64,000 nt of DNA from Deltaproteobacteria bacterium (GCA_016874755.1 VGTH01000010.1:78182-142181); one strand, 5' to 3'. Positions 1 through 8,208 are shown, counted from the first letter of the stretch. Translations and numbers: made by a program. Notes: a model not told the origin generated them from the letters alone.

Positions 1-276
1 CGCAAAGATCGCAAAGTAAGATTCTCACCAAAATGCGGAGGGCGGGTCCTAGACCCGCCCCTACAAATGCCGACTCGTTTGCGCCATTGAAGCCTCGCCG
101 CATCGCCTGGCGCACACGGCGCACCCTACAAAAATCTGTCGCTGCGTTTTTTGCGGCTATGCTTCTCTGCGGTTGCGGCTTCGGAGGGCGGGTCCGAGAC
201 CCACCCCTACAAAGATCGGATACGCTGTGCGCCATCTTTTTTCCCGAACTTTGCGCCCCTGCGCCTCTGCGCGAGA
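1..276. repeat. Nested palindromic repeat block
   Basis: No gene is visible in 1-285. CGCAAAG units open the window (1-16), and their inverted counterpart, CTTTGCGC followed by TGCGC units ending TGCGCGA, lies at about 246-276 next to a CCGAAC/GTTCGG-like core. Between them sit two further palindromes, GGGCGGGTC-CTA-GACCCGCCC at 40-60 and the same with one mismatch at 186-206, each followed by CCCTACAAA. A third CCCTACAAA occurs near 124-132. The left part of the outer element may continue before the window. I infer insertion of one repeat type into another; no coding function is supported here. Confidence 0.6.
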
Positions 277-285
277 TATTCCGAG

Positions 286-624
286 CTAGATCGGCCAGCC
301 GTGTTTCGAGACGTCGACGCGGTTGCCTTCGACGTCTTTGATCCAGCTCTCAGCGATCGCCCCGTAGGTGTTTTCTTCGGCTTTGGTGTTGGCGATCTTT
401 TCGATTTCCTCCACGCTGTCAACCTTAAAACCAAAGTGATGAATGCCCCAAGGATATTTGTCGGTATGAATCAGCGCCAGGTCCATGTGACCGTCGGAAA
501 GATAAATCGTACCGCCGGGACGGCGGTGCTTAATCTCCATGCCAAACACTTTCACGTAGTACTCAGCGGTCTCGTCAAGCTTTTCCACATTGATGGCGAT
601 ATGTCTAATTCTAGGTTTTTCCAT
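286..624 (-). CDS. VOC (glyoxalase/dioxygenase-fold) family protein
   Basis: 112 residues, one vicinal-oxygen-chelate domain of normal half-module size. The pattern is beta-alpha-beta: an N-terminal strand with a candidate metal ligand His8 (RIRHIAINV), a His pair near residue 62 (GIHHFGFKV) and a C-terminal DVEGNRVDV strand where many relatives carry Glu instead of Asp. Such domains dimerise and bind a divalent metal for isomerase, lyase or dioxygenase reactions; the substrate cannot be read from sequence. It is the last gene of the minus-strand run starting near 8208 and lies downstream of the heme-oxygenase-like protein. ATG at 624 is preceded by a GGGGGATCC stretch that could serve as a ribosome site. 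Confidence 0.85.
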   Translation of the reverse strand: MEKPRIRHIAINVEKLDETAEYYVKVFGMEIKHRRPGGTIYLSDGHMDLALIHTDKYPWGIHHFGFKVDSVEEIEKIANTKAEENTYGAIAESWIKDVEGNRVDVSKHGWPI

Positions 625-703
625 GGGATCCCCCTAATTTCTGATACGATGAACTCTAAATAGCAGTTAAACCTTCTAATAAGACAAGTTGTCGCATATG
701 GCA

Positions 704-789
704 GTGTCATCCTGAACGGAGGGAAGGAAATCGACCGAAGTTTCGAGAACGGACGAGATTCCTCGTCGCTGCGCTCCTCCGGATGACAC
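704..789. repeat. Intergenic inverted repeat with GTGTCATCC arms
   Basis: GTGTCATCC (704-712) and its exact complement GGATGACAC (781-789) bracket a purine-rich interior containing CCTCGTCGCTGCGCTCC. It occupies most of the gap between the VOC gene and the upstream gene ending at 813. It may act as a transcript-stabilising stem or be a mobile palindromic element of the GTCATTCTGAG type seen in many environmental genomes; this comparison is from memory. Confidence 0.6.
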
Positions 790-812
790 ACTTTTTACCA
801 ACGAACCAGCCC

Positions 813-1526
813 TCAATTGAGCGGTATCTTCTCCATCTCCCGCGCCACCCCTTCACGATACACGCCGAATAAATCCAACGACTCCTTCACTGCGTCGAGC
901 GCCATCTGTTCTTTTTCACCGGTCGCATACTTCTCCAGAAACGGCAGGAACATATCGCTGTGCTCTTCGTCTGCCTGCGAGTGGACCACGAAGTTGGGCA
1001 TGTCCTTCCAGGGGATGCCCATGTCATCAGTCCAGCGTTTGCCCATGCGGGTGGAGTGGCCACCGCCGACGTCCTTCAGTAAACGGTCGTCGTTGGTCCA
1101 TTCGGTCACGGTCAAAGCGGACAAACCTTCGATCCAGTGCTTTGCGTGGGTCAACCAGGCCCAGGCGTAGAGCGTTGCCGTGGTCGTTGCAAGCGGTTTA
1201 GTTTCGACGACCTGCTGCCCTGTCAAGCCAAGCTTTTCGGCCTGCTTGATGATCAGATACAAATGGCCAAAATCGGAAAAATCATCTTTGATCACCTCGC
1301 CATACTCATGCTGCAAGATCGCCTGCTTGACACCCATCACCGGGCAGTTGGCCGACACATGGGCCCAGCAGTCGCGCCGGTGGCGGATGTAGAGCCCCAA
1401 CTGCGTGATCATAAGCTGCGCCCGCGCTTTGTTCATCTTGACCGAGAAATAATGTTCCACCTCGGGGGAGCGCATGTGATCGCGCACCATCTCGCCGATC
1501 GCTGTGCGCCATTCGGGTACCTGCAT
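813..1526 (-). CDS. TenA/heme-oxygenase-like iron-containing redox enzyme family protein
   Basis: 237 residues, predicted all-helical, soluble and without signal peptide. Histidine- and acid-rich helices (EHYFSV near 24, QHEYGEVIKDDF near 93-104, HAKHWIEG near 128, ADEEHSDMF near 187) match the spacing expected of the heme-oxygenase-like fold that houses TenA, PqqC and the diiron oxidases/oxygenases (HDO family). The last motif is the most suggestive of metal binding. The substrate is unknown. The gene follows an NMT1-type binding protein by 11 bases and precedes the VOC gene. An AAGGAGG-like site (complement of cctcctt, 1533-1539) lies just before the ATG. Whether it is a metalloenzyme or a TenA-type hydrolase is not decidable from sequence alone. 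Confidence 0.75.
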   Translation of the reverse strand: MQVPEWRTAIGEMVRDHMRSPEVEHYFSVKMNKARAQLMITQLGLYIRHRRDCWAHVSANCPVMGVKQAILQHEYGEVIKDDFSDFGHLYLIIKQAEKLGLTGQQVVETKPLATTTATLYAWAWLTHAKHWIEGLSALTVTEWTNDDRLLKDVGGGHSTRMGKRWTDDMGIPWKDMPNFVVHSQADEEHSDMFLPFLEKYATGEKEQMALDAVKESLDLFGVYREGVAREMEKIPLN

Positions 1527-1537
1527 AAAGGTCCTCC

Positions 1538-2482
1538 TTATTTATAGAGGCTGTCGAAAAACTTTTCTTGTACGAGACGATCGATGATCGCGTTATCGTA
1601 GAATCTGGCTGGAGCTATATCCGATTTGCCTTCCCATGCCAACACGGTTTGGATGGCGGCTGGATCGACCCGTGGCACCCGTTCCAGGTAGCGTGCCGCG
1701 TATTCGTAGGAGTCCTCGACGTCGGTTTTGCGTAAATACTTTCGGATGATTTCTACAGCGACTTCTTTGCGCCGCATGATCGTCGCGACACCGTCGCTGT
1801 AGGCCTTTAGCATGCCCTCTACGACTTTCGGTGAAGTCTTTAGATAGTCGCGGTTGACACCGAACAAGTCCATGGGAAAGGGAATCTTGAGCTCGGCAAG
1901 ATCCGCCAACGCATGCGCCTTGGGATCGGGCTTGACCGAGCGCACCGCGCCTTGTATCAGCCCTGCGCGAAACGAAGCATCGGTTTCCGGCGCGCCGCCG
2001 AGGGCTTGCAACTTGACCTTGTCCTTGAGGCCGATTCTTTCGAGAGCGACGAGTGTTAGATAGTGAGTGGTCGAGCCATGACGCGAAATGCCGAGCACTT
2101 TCCCTTGCAACTGCTCGGGCCGCTTGATGTCGGGCTGTACCCACAATGTCATCGCTGCGAGATTCGCTACCGAGCCAACGGAAACGAGTGGCGCGCCTTG
2201 AAGCGTGGCCGCGATCACCGCGTTGCCGGCGCCGCCCACCACTTCGACTTCTCCCCCTACCATCGCCTGGACGGCGACGCTACCGGAGCCAATGTAAAGC
2301 AGCTCGCCGCGCACGCCGTATTTTTCGAAGGCGCCGGTCTCTTTGGCGACCCACAGGCCGGCGAAGATCGAGCTGATCGAAGAGTAGGCTATGCGCACCC
2401 GCGGGAGTTGTGGCGCGGCAGCGTGTGAGGATGAGACGGACAGCCACAAACAAATAATGGCCAAGACAGTAGTTTTCTTCAT
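1538..2482 (-). CDS. NMT1/TauA-like ABC transporter substrate-binding protein
   Basis: 314 residues from the ATG at 2482, chosen because GGGGAGACC lies directly before it and a clean signal peptide follows (MKKTTVLAIICLWLSVSSS, then HAAA). Upstream in-frame codons give no sensible leader. The mature protein has the NMT1/THI5 layout: an IAYSSISSIFAGLWVAKETG start, a GSGSVAVQAMVGGEVEV ligand-cleft segment and WVQPDIKRPEQLQGK. Relatives deliver nitrate, taurine, sulfonates, pyrimidine precursors or unknown organics to an ABC permease. No matching permease or ATPase is in the window. It is a paralogue of the protein immediately upstream (2578-3543). Confidence 0.88.
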   Translation of the reverse strand: MKKTTVLAIICLWLSVSSSHAAAPQLPRVRIAYSSISSIFAGLWVAKETGAFEKYGVRGELLYIGSGSVAVQAMVGGEVEVVGGAGNAVIAATLQGAPLVSVGSVANLAAMTLWVQPDIKRPEQLQGKVLGISRHGSTTHYLTLVALERIGLKDKVKLQALGGAPETDASFRAGLIQGAVRSVKPDPKAHALADLAELKIPFPMDLFGVNRDYLKTSPKVVEGMLKAYSDGVATIMRRKEVAVEIIRKYLRKTDVEDSYEYAARYLERVPRVDPAAIQTVLAWEGKSDIAPARFYDNAIIDRLVQEKFFDSLYK

Positions 2483-2577
2483 GGTCTCCCCGTGCGCCGA
2501 ATATTCTAACCGCGAACTTATTGTCGAGTTCCGATTCCGCCTTTGGAAAATCGCCATTTCAAAGGGGGATGTCTGGA

Positions 2578-3543
2578 CTACGGCTTCTTGTACAACCGCT
2601 CGACAAACCCTTCGCGCGCCATCTTATCGGTAATCGTCGCGTCGGCAAAGGTTTCGAACGGGACGCCCTTCTTGCCCGCGAATTCCAAAATCGTCGCCAT
2701 CGCCTCCGGCTCGGCGCGCGGCATGCGGTCGAGGAATTTGGCCGAGTCTTGATAATGATCCTCGATGTGTCTGGGATCGGTGAGACGAGAATATTTCGCA
2801 ATCACTTTTAGCGTTCGCTCTTTTTGCAGGTTCATTGCCGCCACGCCCTCGGCGTAGGCGCGCACCATGCCTTCGACTTTGTCGGGATGACGCCGGTAAA
2901 AATCCTTCGACACTGGCAGACTGTTCATCGAATAAGGAATGCCCATATCGATCAGATTGAGCAGAATCTTAGCCGGCGCGCTAGCCGTCGGTCGTAAATC
3001 CGAAGTCACCGCCCCGGCAATGACCTTCTGTGCATAGGCGGCGCCTACTTCCGTTGTGCCCCCGAGTTGGCGCACCTGGACCGCACCCTCCAGCCCGTAG
3101 CGACGCAAGACGATGCGGGTGAGATTATCGGTGATCGAACCAAAGCGGGTGACGCCCAGTGTCTTGCCGCGCAGGTCTTCCATTCGGTTGATATCGGGCT
3201 GGACGAACAAGCGATGATAAGGCCGGTCGGCTGTGGCGCCGACGCCGATGATCGGCGCGCCGCTCAAGATCGCGTTGACCAGCGCATTGGTGGCTGCCAC
3301 GCCGCCATGGAGATCACCGCCGATCAGCGCTTGCACCACCACCGGTCCCGAGGAGATGAAAATCAGATCGGCATCGATGCCATATTTCTGATAGGCGCCG
3401 CTCTCTTTGGCCATCCACACGCCCGTCGCCATGGACGACAGCGACGAATAGGCGATCTTTAGTTTCATCGGCTGCGCGCCCACCGGCGCGCTGCACGCGA
3501 TCGATATGACGAAAAGCAGAAAAACTATTGCTGCGTGACCCAT
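2578..3543 (-). CDS. NMT1/TauA-like ABC transporter substrate-binding protein, second copy
   Basis: 321 residues. The ATG at 3543 follows a GGGGGGTGAG stretch and lies 2 bases past the stop of the ThDP beta subunit, so the two are probably co-translated. The leader MGHAAIVFLLFVISIACSA ends near VGAQ. The body KLKIAYSSLSSMATGVWMAKE, SSGPVVVQALIGGDLH and FVQPDINRMEDLRGKTLG mirrors the downstream paralogue at 1538-2482, indicating tandem duplication and divergence. Expected role is periplasmic capture of a small organic anion. Adjacency to a sulfopyruvate-decarboxylase-like enzyme suggests a sulfonate- or phosphonate-like or alpha-keto-acid ligand, but this is inference. Confidence 0.88.
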   Translation of the reverse strand: MGHAAIVFLLFVISIACSAPVGAQPMKLKIAYSSLSSMATGVWMAKESGAYQKYGIDADLIFISSGPVVVQALIGGDLHGGVAATNALVNAILSGAPIIGVGATADRPYHRLFVQPDINRMEDLRGKTLGVTRFGSITDNLTRIVLRRYGLEGAVQVRQLGGTTEVGAAYAQKVIAGAVTSDLRPTASAPAKILLNLIDMGIPYSMNSLPVSKDFYRRHPDKVEGMVRAYAEGVAAMNLQKERTLKVIAKYSRLTDPRHIEDHYQDSAKFLDRMPRAEPEAMATILEFAGKKGVPFETFADATITDKMAREGFVERLYKKP

Positions 3544-3544
3544 C

Positions 3545-4171
3545 TCACCCCCCGCCCAAGCCGCTGCCGAGTATCTCCACGCCCTCGGTTTTTTGGATGT
3601 AGCCGGCGAACTGATATTTGTTCTCGCGCGGGTCGGGTACCCGTTTGGATTTCTTCGGGCCGTCGGTGTCGAGCGGCTCGACGCGGGCCCGGATGAAATG
3701 CGGTCCATTACTCGATAGCGCTACTTGGAGTTTGCTCCGAAACGTCGCGACATCTTCGATGGTGCAGGCGCTCTCGATGCCGCAGCCTTTAGCGACCGCT
3801 TCTAAATTCATTTTTCCCGCTGTGGCCGTCGGCATGCCCGGCTCGTCTTTGTGACTGCCAAGATAATTCTGGTTGTCCATGAGCACGATAGTCAAATTCT
3901 TCGGCGCCTCGTTGGCAATTGTCCCGAGCACGCCCAGGTTCAAGGTGAGATTGCCGTCGGAATCGACGGCGACAATTTTACGATTGGGCAGCGCCAGCGA
4001 GAGTCCCAGCGCCGTAGAACTGCACATCCCCATCGTTAGATGAAAGAGATTGGCCTCACGTTCTTTTAGTTGCCCCCAGAAGCCGCTGTTGTTGCCGATG
4101 CTAGTCAACACCAGCACATCGTCAGGCACGATGGACGATAATTCTTTCAGTAAAGTAAAGCGAGTTACCAT
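3545..4171 (-). CDS. ThDP-dependent decarboxylase beta subunit (ComE/phosphonopyruvate decarboxylase-like)
   Basis: 208 residues, the C-terminal (PP, diphosphate-binding) half of a thiamine-diphosphate enzyme. The cofactor/Mg motif appears as DSDGNLTLNLG followed about 25 residues on by LMDNQNYLGSHKD; the usual GDG is SDG here. Ends with a Gly-rich tail. ATG at 4171 is preceded by GGAGGC and overlaps the alpha-subunit stop as ATGGTAA. Together the two subunits resemble sulfopyruvate decarboxylase ComDE and the split phosphonopyruvate decarboxylases, which convert a 3-substituted pyruvate to the aldehyde plus CO2. The exact keto acid is unknown. Confidence 0.82.
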   Translation of the reverse strand: MVTRFTLLKELSSIVPDDVLVLTSIGNNSGFWGQLKEREANLFHLTMGMCSSTALGLSLALPNRKIVAVDSDGNLTLNLGVLGTIANEAPKNLTIVLMDNQNYLGSHKDEPGMPTATAGKMNLEAVAKGCGIESACTIEDVATFRSKLQVALSSNGPHFIRARVEPLDTDGPKKSKRVPDPRENKYQFAGYIQKTEGVEILGSGLGGG

Positions 4172-4662
4172 AAAGCCTCCTCGTTGAGCAGGACGGCGAC
4201 AGGTTTGAGCCACGCGCGCGCCGACTCATTGCAATCCTTGATCGTGCGAACAATGTCTTCTGAGCGGCTGACGATGCGATAAGGAATATCCATCGCTTTG
4301 AGCCCAGGCTCGGTGGTCTTCTTGTAGAGCCCAAGCCAGCGCGGGTCGCCAATGTCGCCGCGATAGGGGATTACGACGAGCACGGGCACCTCGTGCAGCA
4401 GGTTGATGCGCGCCAGATGATAGGTCGCGACCAGCAGCCCGGAAGTCGCCAGGATCAAAGCCGGCTTCTTGCCGCCGAACCAGGCACCGAAACCGATACC
4501 GGTCGCCTCGGCTTCGTTGGCCGCGCCGACATAGTGAATATCGCGGTCCTCGGCGAGCATCTTGTAGACTTCGATAAACTGGGCGTCGGGCACACCGGCA
4601 GCGAAATCGATGCCGGCCTCCTTGAGCCCGCGAATGACCAGCTGGGCTTTCTCCGGTTTCAT
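4165..4662 (-). CDS. ThDP-dependent decarboxylase alpha subunit (ComD-like)
   Basis: 165 residues, the pyrimidine-binding (PYR) half of a split ThDP enzyme. The sequence begins MKPEKAQLVIRGLKEAGIDF, has a GVPDAQF segment as in sulfopyruvate/phosphonopyruvate decarboxylases, and carries the conserved activating Glu in AANEAEATGIGFGAWFGG. It is translationally coupled to the beta subunit by a 7-base overlap. A GGAGGA-like site precedes the ATG at 4662. The pair sits directly upstream of two sulfonate/nitrate-class binding proteins, a gene order that argues for uptake and decarboxylation of an anionic keto acid or its precursor. Confidence 0.82.
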   Translation of the reverse strand: MKPEKAQLVIRGLKEAGIDFAAGVPDAQFIEVYKMLAEDRDIHYVGAANEAEATGIGFGAWFGGKKPALILATSGLLVATYHLARINLLHEVPVLVVIPYRGDIGDPRWLGLYKKTTEPGLKAMDIPYRIVSRSEDIVRTIKDCNESARAWLKPVAVLLNEEALW

Positions 4663-4689
4663 CCTTCCTCCTTCACGCGAAAGTCATTT

Positions 4690-4781
4690 TTCACCACGAA
4701 GACACGAAGTACACGAAGTTCGGAGCAGACTATTTTGATTTTCTTCTCTTGTCTTCATGCCCTTCGTGCCTTCGTGGTGAA
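4690..4781. repeat. CACGAAG-type inverted repeat with TTCGGA core
   Basis: TTCACCACGAAG (4690-4701) and its exact complement CTTCGTGGTGAA (4770-4781) form 12-base outer arms. Inside the left arm CACGAAG recurs three times at 8-9-base steps and ends in GTTCGGA (from about 4718). The following stretch to 4850 (gcgtcctttgcgcgg, cttcgcttcgctc) is also low-complexity repeat. It fills the gap between the TctC gene and the ThDP enzyme genes and could form a long stem in RNA. Confidence 0.75.
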
Positions 4782-4871
4782 TATTTCCTCGGCGATCTTG
4801 GCGTCCTTTGCGCGGCTCAAGTTCCTTCGCTTCGCTCAGGGCAAGCTTTGCGGTTATTTCCTCCGAGCATT

Positions 4872-5987
4872 TCACCGCGCTGGCAGTGGCTGGGTCGTGC
4901 CGAACAATTTGTAAAAATCGATGGTTTCCGGATCGCGGGGCAGCTCTTTGATCGCCTTGTCGTTGGCTTCAGGCAAGAGCGGCGTGGCTTCTTCGCCTGT
5001 TAACTTTAAATACTCGGCGAGAAATTCGCGGTCGGCGTAAATTTTGCGCATCGCTTCGCGCAGGATATCGGCGCGGTCTTTGGCCGTGCCGGGAGGGAGA
5101 ATGAACGGCGAGCCGGCGAGCCGAAAGTTGCGGTGCAGCGCCAAGAGCTTGCGCTCCCGGTCCGATTTCACGAAGCTGTCGAGCTCGGGCAGCTGGGCGA
5201 AGCGCGGATGTTTGTCGCCGCGGGGAATTTCGATGATGCTGTGAAAGTCCATTAACCCTTTGTCGAGAAACTCCGGGTTTTGCTTGACGAGACTGCTGGC
5301 CACGCCGGCGCCGGCGTCGAGCTCGCCATTCAATATGGCGACGTCCAACTCGGGCGACGAATAGCCGACGACGAACTTGGGCTCCTTCAAACCGTGAATG
5401 TAAGCGAACAGCCGCCCGGTTAAATAAACCGGGTGGCCGACGGTCTGCGCGCCGATGCGCAAACCCGAGTGCGCCCGCAGTTTGTCTAAGTTGCCGAGAC
5501 CCAGCTTGCGGTGGGTGAAGAACACATAATGCGACTCGCTGATTGGCGAGCCCAGATAGATAAACTTGTCGAGATCGTATTGCACCCCGGCTTCGCCCAG
5601 GATCGCCGACGAGATCATGCCGCTCGGCACGCTGCCGATCACCAGTCCATCGGCGCGCGCGCCGCGAAACAGATGATTCGCGGCTTTGGTGCCGCCGGCG
5701 CCGGGCATGAACTCGATGACCACGGTGGGATTGCCCGGCACATACTTCCTGAGATAGTTCGCCACCGATCGGGTGCGCGCCTCGCCGACGCCGCCAGGCG
5801 CGCTGCCGCGAATGATGGTGATGGTTTTCCCCTGGAAGAATGGCGCCTGGGGAAACGCAAAGGCCGGAAAAAGGAGACTGCTCACCACGAAGGAAAGAAA
5901 AGAAAAAAAACAACTTCTTTTCCGAACTTCGTGTGCTGCGTGTCCTTCGTGGTGAAGGCTCCTAGCGCTTTTGATCCTGCCGCTCAT
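4872..5987 (-). CDS. TctC-type tripartite tricarboxylate transporter binding protein with repeat-derived signal peptide
   Basis: 371 residues. ATG at 5987 is preceded by AAGGAGG at good spacing, and no better start exists downstream. Residues 11-36 are encoded by a CACGAAG-type palindrome: its left arm gives SLHHEGHAAHEV and its right arm gives the hydrophobic CFFSFLSFVV that serves as signal-peptide core, before a cleavage region near AFAFPQ. The mature part is a Bug/TctC fold: FFQGKTITIIRGSAPGG, FMPGAGGTKAANHLF, LDKFIYLG and FILPPGT. Such proteins capture carboxylates for TctA/TctB permeases. The start overlaps the upstream molybdenum hydroxylase by 26 bases. It is a paralogue of 11130-12158. 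Confidence 0.85.
   Translation of the reverse strand: MSGRIKSARSLHHEGHAAHEVRKRSCFFSFLSFVVSSLLFPAFAFPQAPFFQGKTITIIRGSAPGGVGEARTRSVANYLRKYVPGNPTVVIEFMPGAGGTKAANHLFRGARADGLVIGSVPSGMISSAILGEAGVQYDLDKFIYLGSPISESHYVFFTHRKLGLGNLDKLRAHSGLRIGAQTVGHPVYLTGRLFAYIHGLKEPKFVVGYSSPELDVAILNGELDAGAGVASSLVKQNPEFLDKGLMDFHSIIEIPRGDKHPRFAQLPELDSFVKSDRERKLLALHRNFRLAGSPFILPPGTAKDRADILREAMRKIYADREFLAEYLKLTGEEATPLLPEANDKAIKELPRDPETIDFYKLFGTTQPLPAR
5882..5955. repeat. CACGAAG-type palindrome inside a coding sequence
   Basis: TCACCACGAAGGA (5882-5894) and its exact complement TCCTTCGTGGTGA (5943-5955) are perfect 13-base arms. In the coding direction the units CACGAAGGA and CACACGAAG lead into GTTCGGA, the same core as in the 4690-4781 element. 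The whole element lies in codons 11-36 of the TctC-like gene. Confidence 0.8.
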
Positions 5988-8208
5988 TGGCAGCCTCCTT
6001 GATCGCTCGCCAAACTTTTTCCGGCGTCAGCGGGAGCGACTTGACGCGTGCGCCGGTGCTCCAAAAAACCGCATTGGCAATGGCCGGTGCCACGGGAATA
6101 ATCCCGCCTTCGCCCAAACCTTTGGCGCCGTAGGGCCCTGGCCCGTTGGCGTCTTCGATGAGAATCGATTCGAATTCATCTGGCACGTCGTCGAAGGTCG
6201 GCACTTTGTAGTCGACGAGTGACGAATTAATAATCTGCCCGCCGTCCCATTGATACGCTTCGTAAAACGTGTGGCCGATGCCCATCATCGCCGAGCCTTC
6301 GTCTTGTCCTTCGCATTGTAATGGATGAATCGCCTTGCCGGCGTCGGCGGCGGTGACATATTTCTCGACGTGGACTTTGCCGGTCTCTTCGTCGACTTTG
6401 ACTTCGACGGCGCCGATGCCGATCTCCCAAAAGAGGGGATTGGCCGGCGTCGGCGCCATGCCGCTGTGGGCGTAGCCGGTGCCGACCAGCTCGCCGCCCT
6501 GGTCGGCGAAGTGTTTGTTGATCAACGCGCCGTAGGTCACTTTCTTGCCGCCCGCGATGGCTTCGCCGTTTTCCAAAGTGATGGCGTCTTCGGGGCACTC
6601 GAAATGTTCCATGGCTAGTTCGACAATCTGCCGGCGTGCGTCGCTGCCGGCCAGTTCCACCGCTTTCCCCATGACGGTCGTCGAGCGGCTCGAACCTGTA
6701 GATCGATCGAAGGGCGTGAACGCGGTATCGATGGGACGGATGGTCACGCGATCGAGCGGCACGCGCAATTCTTCGGCGATGATCTGGCTCATGATCGTCT
6801 TGGCGCCCTGACCCAGCTCTGCGGTGCCGCACATGAAGGTCACGCTGCCGTCGGCCAGCACATGCACCGTCGAAGTGGACGCCAGCGGCGCCCCCGGATC
6901 GGTGGTGCCAAAGCCGCAGCCGCGGCCGTGGCCCTCTTTCGAGCGCGCGCCGTCCCAGCCGAGCTTGTCGGTGACCAATTTGAATCCCTTCGCGAGATCC
7001 GCGTCGAGCGGCTTGTAGCCCGGGCGCAGCTCTTCGTCTTTCTTCACGAGGTTTTTGCGCCGCAGCTCGACGGGGTCGATGCCAAGCTTGTTTGCGATGA
7101 TGTCCATTTGCGACTCGGTGGCCCAAGAAGTCTGCGGTCCGCCGATGGAGCGAAACGACGCGGCAGAAACCGTGTTGGTGTAAACGCAATAGGAATTAAG
7201 TTTCAGATTGGGATAGCGATAGGGCCCAAGAATGCGCGTCAGTGTGCGCCCGGTCACCGTCGGCCCAGTCTCGGCGTAGGCGCCGGTGTTGAGATACATC
7301 TCCGCCTCTTTTGCCACCAGCGTGCCGTCCTTCTTCACGCCGGTTCTAACGCGGCACTTGAGCGCATGGCGCCGGCAGGTGGCCATCGCCTCGGCGACGG
7401 AAGTCACGACGCGCACCGGCCGCTTGGCTTTGCGTGCCAGCGCCGCCACCAGCGGCTCGATCTTGCCGCCCGACTTGCTGCCGTAGGCGCCGCCGACGAA
7501 GTTGGTGTGCACGCGAATTCTTGACAGCGGCATGTGAAAGACCTGGGCGACGTCGGCGCGCACGCCAAACGGATGGCCGGTCGAGGTCCAGACCGTGATG
7601 CCGTCGCTGTCGAACTGGGCGATCGCAGTGTGCGGCTCCATCGAGTAGTGGTAGATCATCGGGAACTCAAATTCGTCTTCGACGATCAAATCCGACTCGG
7701 CGAAACCTTTTTCGACGTCGCCTTTGTTCAATTGATGATGGGCGCAAATATTTTTCTCGGCGAAGTCATGCAGCCGAGGCGCGCCGTTGGCCATCGCTTC
7801 GTCGACCGTGATGACTGCCGGCAGCTCTTCATAGTCGACGTGAATCTTGGTCAACGCCTCTGCGGCCGTCGCTCGATCTGCTGCCGCGACGGCCGCCACG
7901 GGCTGCCCCGCGAAGATCACGCGGCCGGTGGCGATGATCGGCTGGTCTTTGTTTTTGCCGCGCCCCATATAGTGGCCGATATCGTCCAAATCTTTGCTAG
8001 TCAGCACGGCGACGACACCGGGCAGCGCTTCTGCTTCGCGCGTGTCAATCGAGCGAATACGCGCATGGGCGTAGGGGCTGCGGAGAAATTTTCCTTCCAA
8101 CGCGCCGGGAACAATGAGATCGGCGACGTATTTGGCGCCGCCGGTGACTTTCGCGACACCGTCAACACGGGGCACCGATTGGCCGACGATCGTGAACGTG
8201 GTGGTCAT
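5962..8208 (-). CDS. Molybdenum hydroxylase large (molybdopterin-binding) subunit, xanthine dehydrogenase family
   Basis: 748 residues, normal length for the large subunit of CO dehydrogenase/xanthine dehydrogenase/4-hydroxybenzoyl-CoA reductase-type enzymes. The aldehyde-oxidase a/b hammerhead domain (residues 1-130: SVPRVDGVAKVTGGAKYVAD) is followed by the Mo-cofactor domain with FVGGAYGSKSGGK and the catalytic Glu in GLGEGGIIP near the C-terminus. The usual GAYRGxG loop reads AASFRSIGGPQ here, which may alter specificity. No FAD or [2Fe-2S] subunit is adjacent, so partners must be encoded elsewhere. It heads the minus-strand run reaching 286. Substrate unassigned. Confidence 0.9.
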   Translation of the reverse strand: MTTTFTIVGQSVPRVDGVAKVTGGAKYVADLIVPGALEGKFLRSPYAHARIRSIDTREAEALPGVVAVLTSKDLDDIGHYMGRGKNKDQPIIATGRVIFAGQPVAAVAAADRATAAEALTKIHVDYEELPAVITVDEAMANGAPRLHDFAEKNICAHHQLNKGDVEKGFAESDLIVEDEFEFPMIYHYSMEPHTAIAQFDSDGITVWTSTGHPFGVRADVAQVFHMPLSRIRVHTNFVGGAYGSKSGGKIEPLVAALARKAKRPVRVVTSVAEAMATCRRHALKCRVRTGVKKDGTLVAKEAEMYLNTGAYAETGPTVTGRTLTRILGPYRYPNLKLNSYCVYTNTVSAASFRSIGGPQTSWATESQMDIIANKLGIDPVELRRKNLVKKDEELRPGYKPLDADLAKGFKLVTDKLGWDGARSKEGHGRGCGFGTTDPGAPLASTSTVHVLADGSVTFMCGTAELGQGAKTIMSQIIAEELRVPLDRVTIRPIDTAFTPFDRSTGSSRSTTVMGKAVELAGSDARRQIVELAMEHFECPEDAITLENGEAIAGGKKVTYGALINKHFADQGGELVGTGYAHSGMAPTPANPLFWEIGIGAVEVKVDEETGKVHVEKYVTAADAGKAIHPLQCEGQDEGSAMMGIGHTFYEAYQWDGGQIINSSLVDYKVPTFDDVPDEFESILIEDANGPGPYGAKGLGEGGIIPVAPAIANAVFWSTGARVKSLPLTPEKVWRAIKEAANERQDQKR

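Noticed and set aside
4684..4875. 63-codon minus-strand frame after the TctC gene
   Set aside because: Its translation (HHEG, CTSCLRGE) is the CACGAAG repeat itself; no independent coding evidence.
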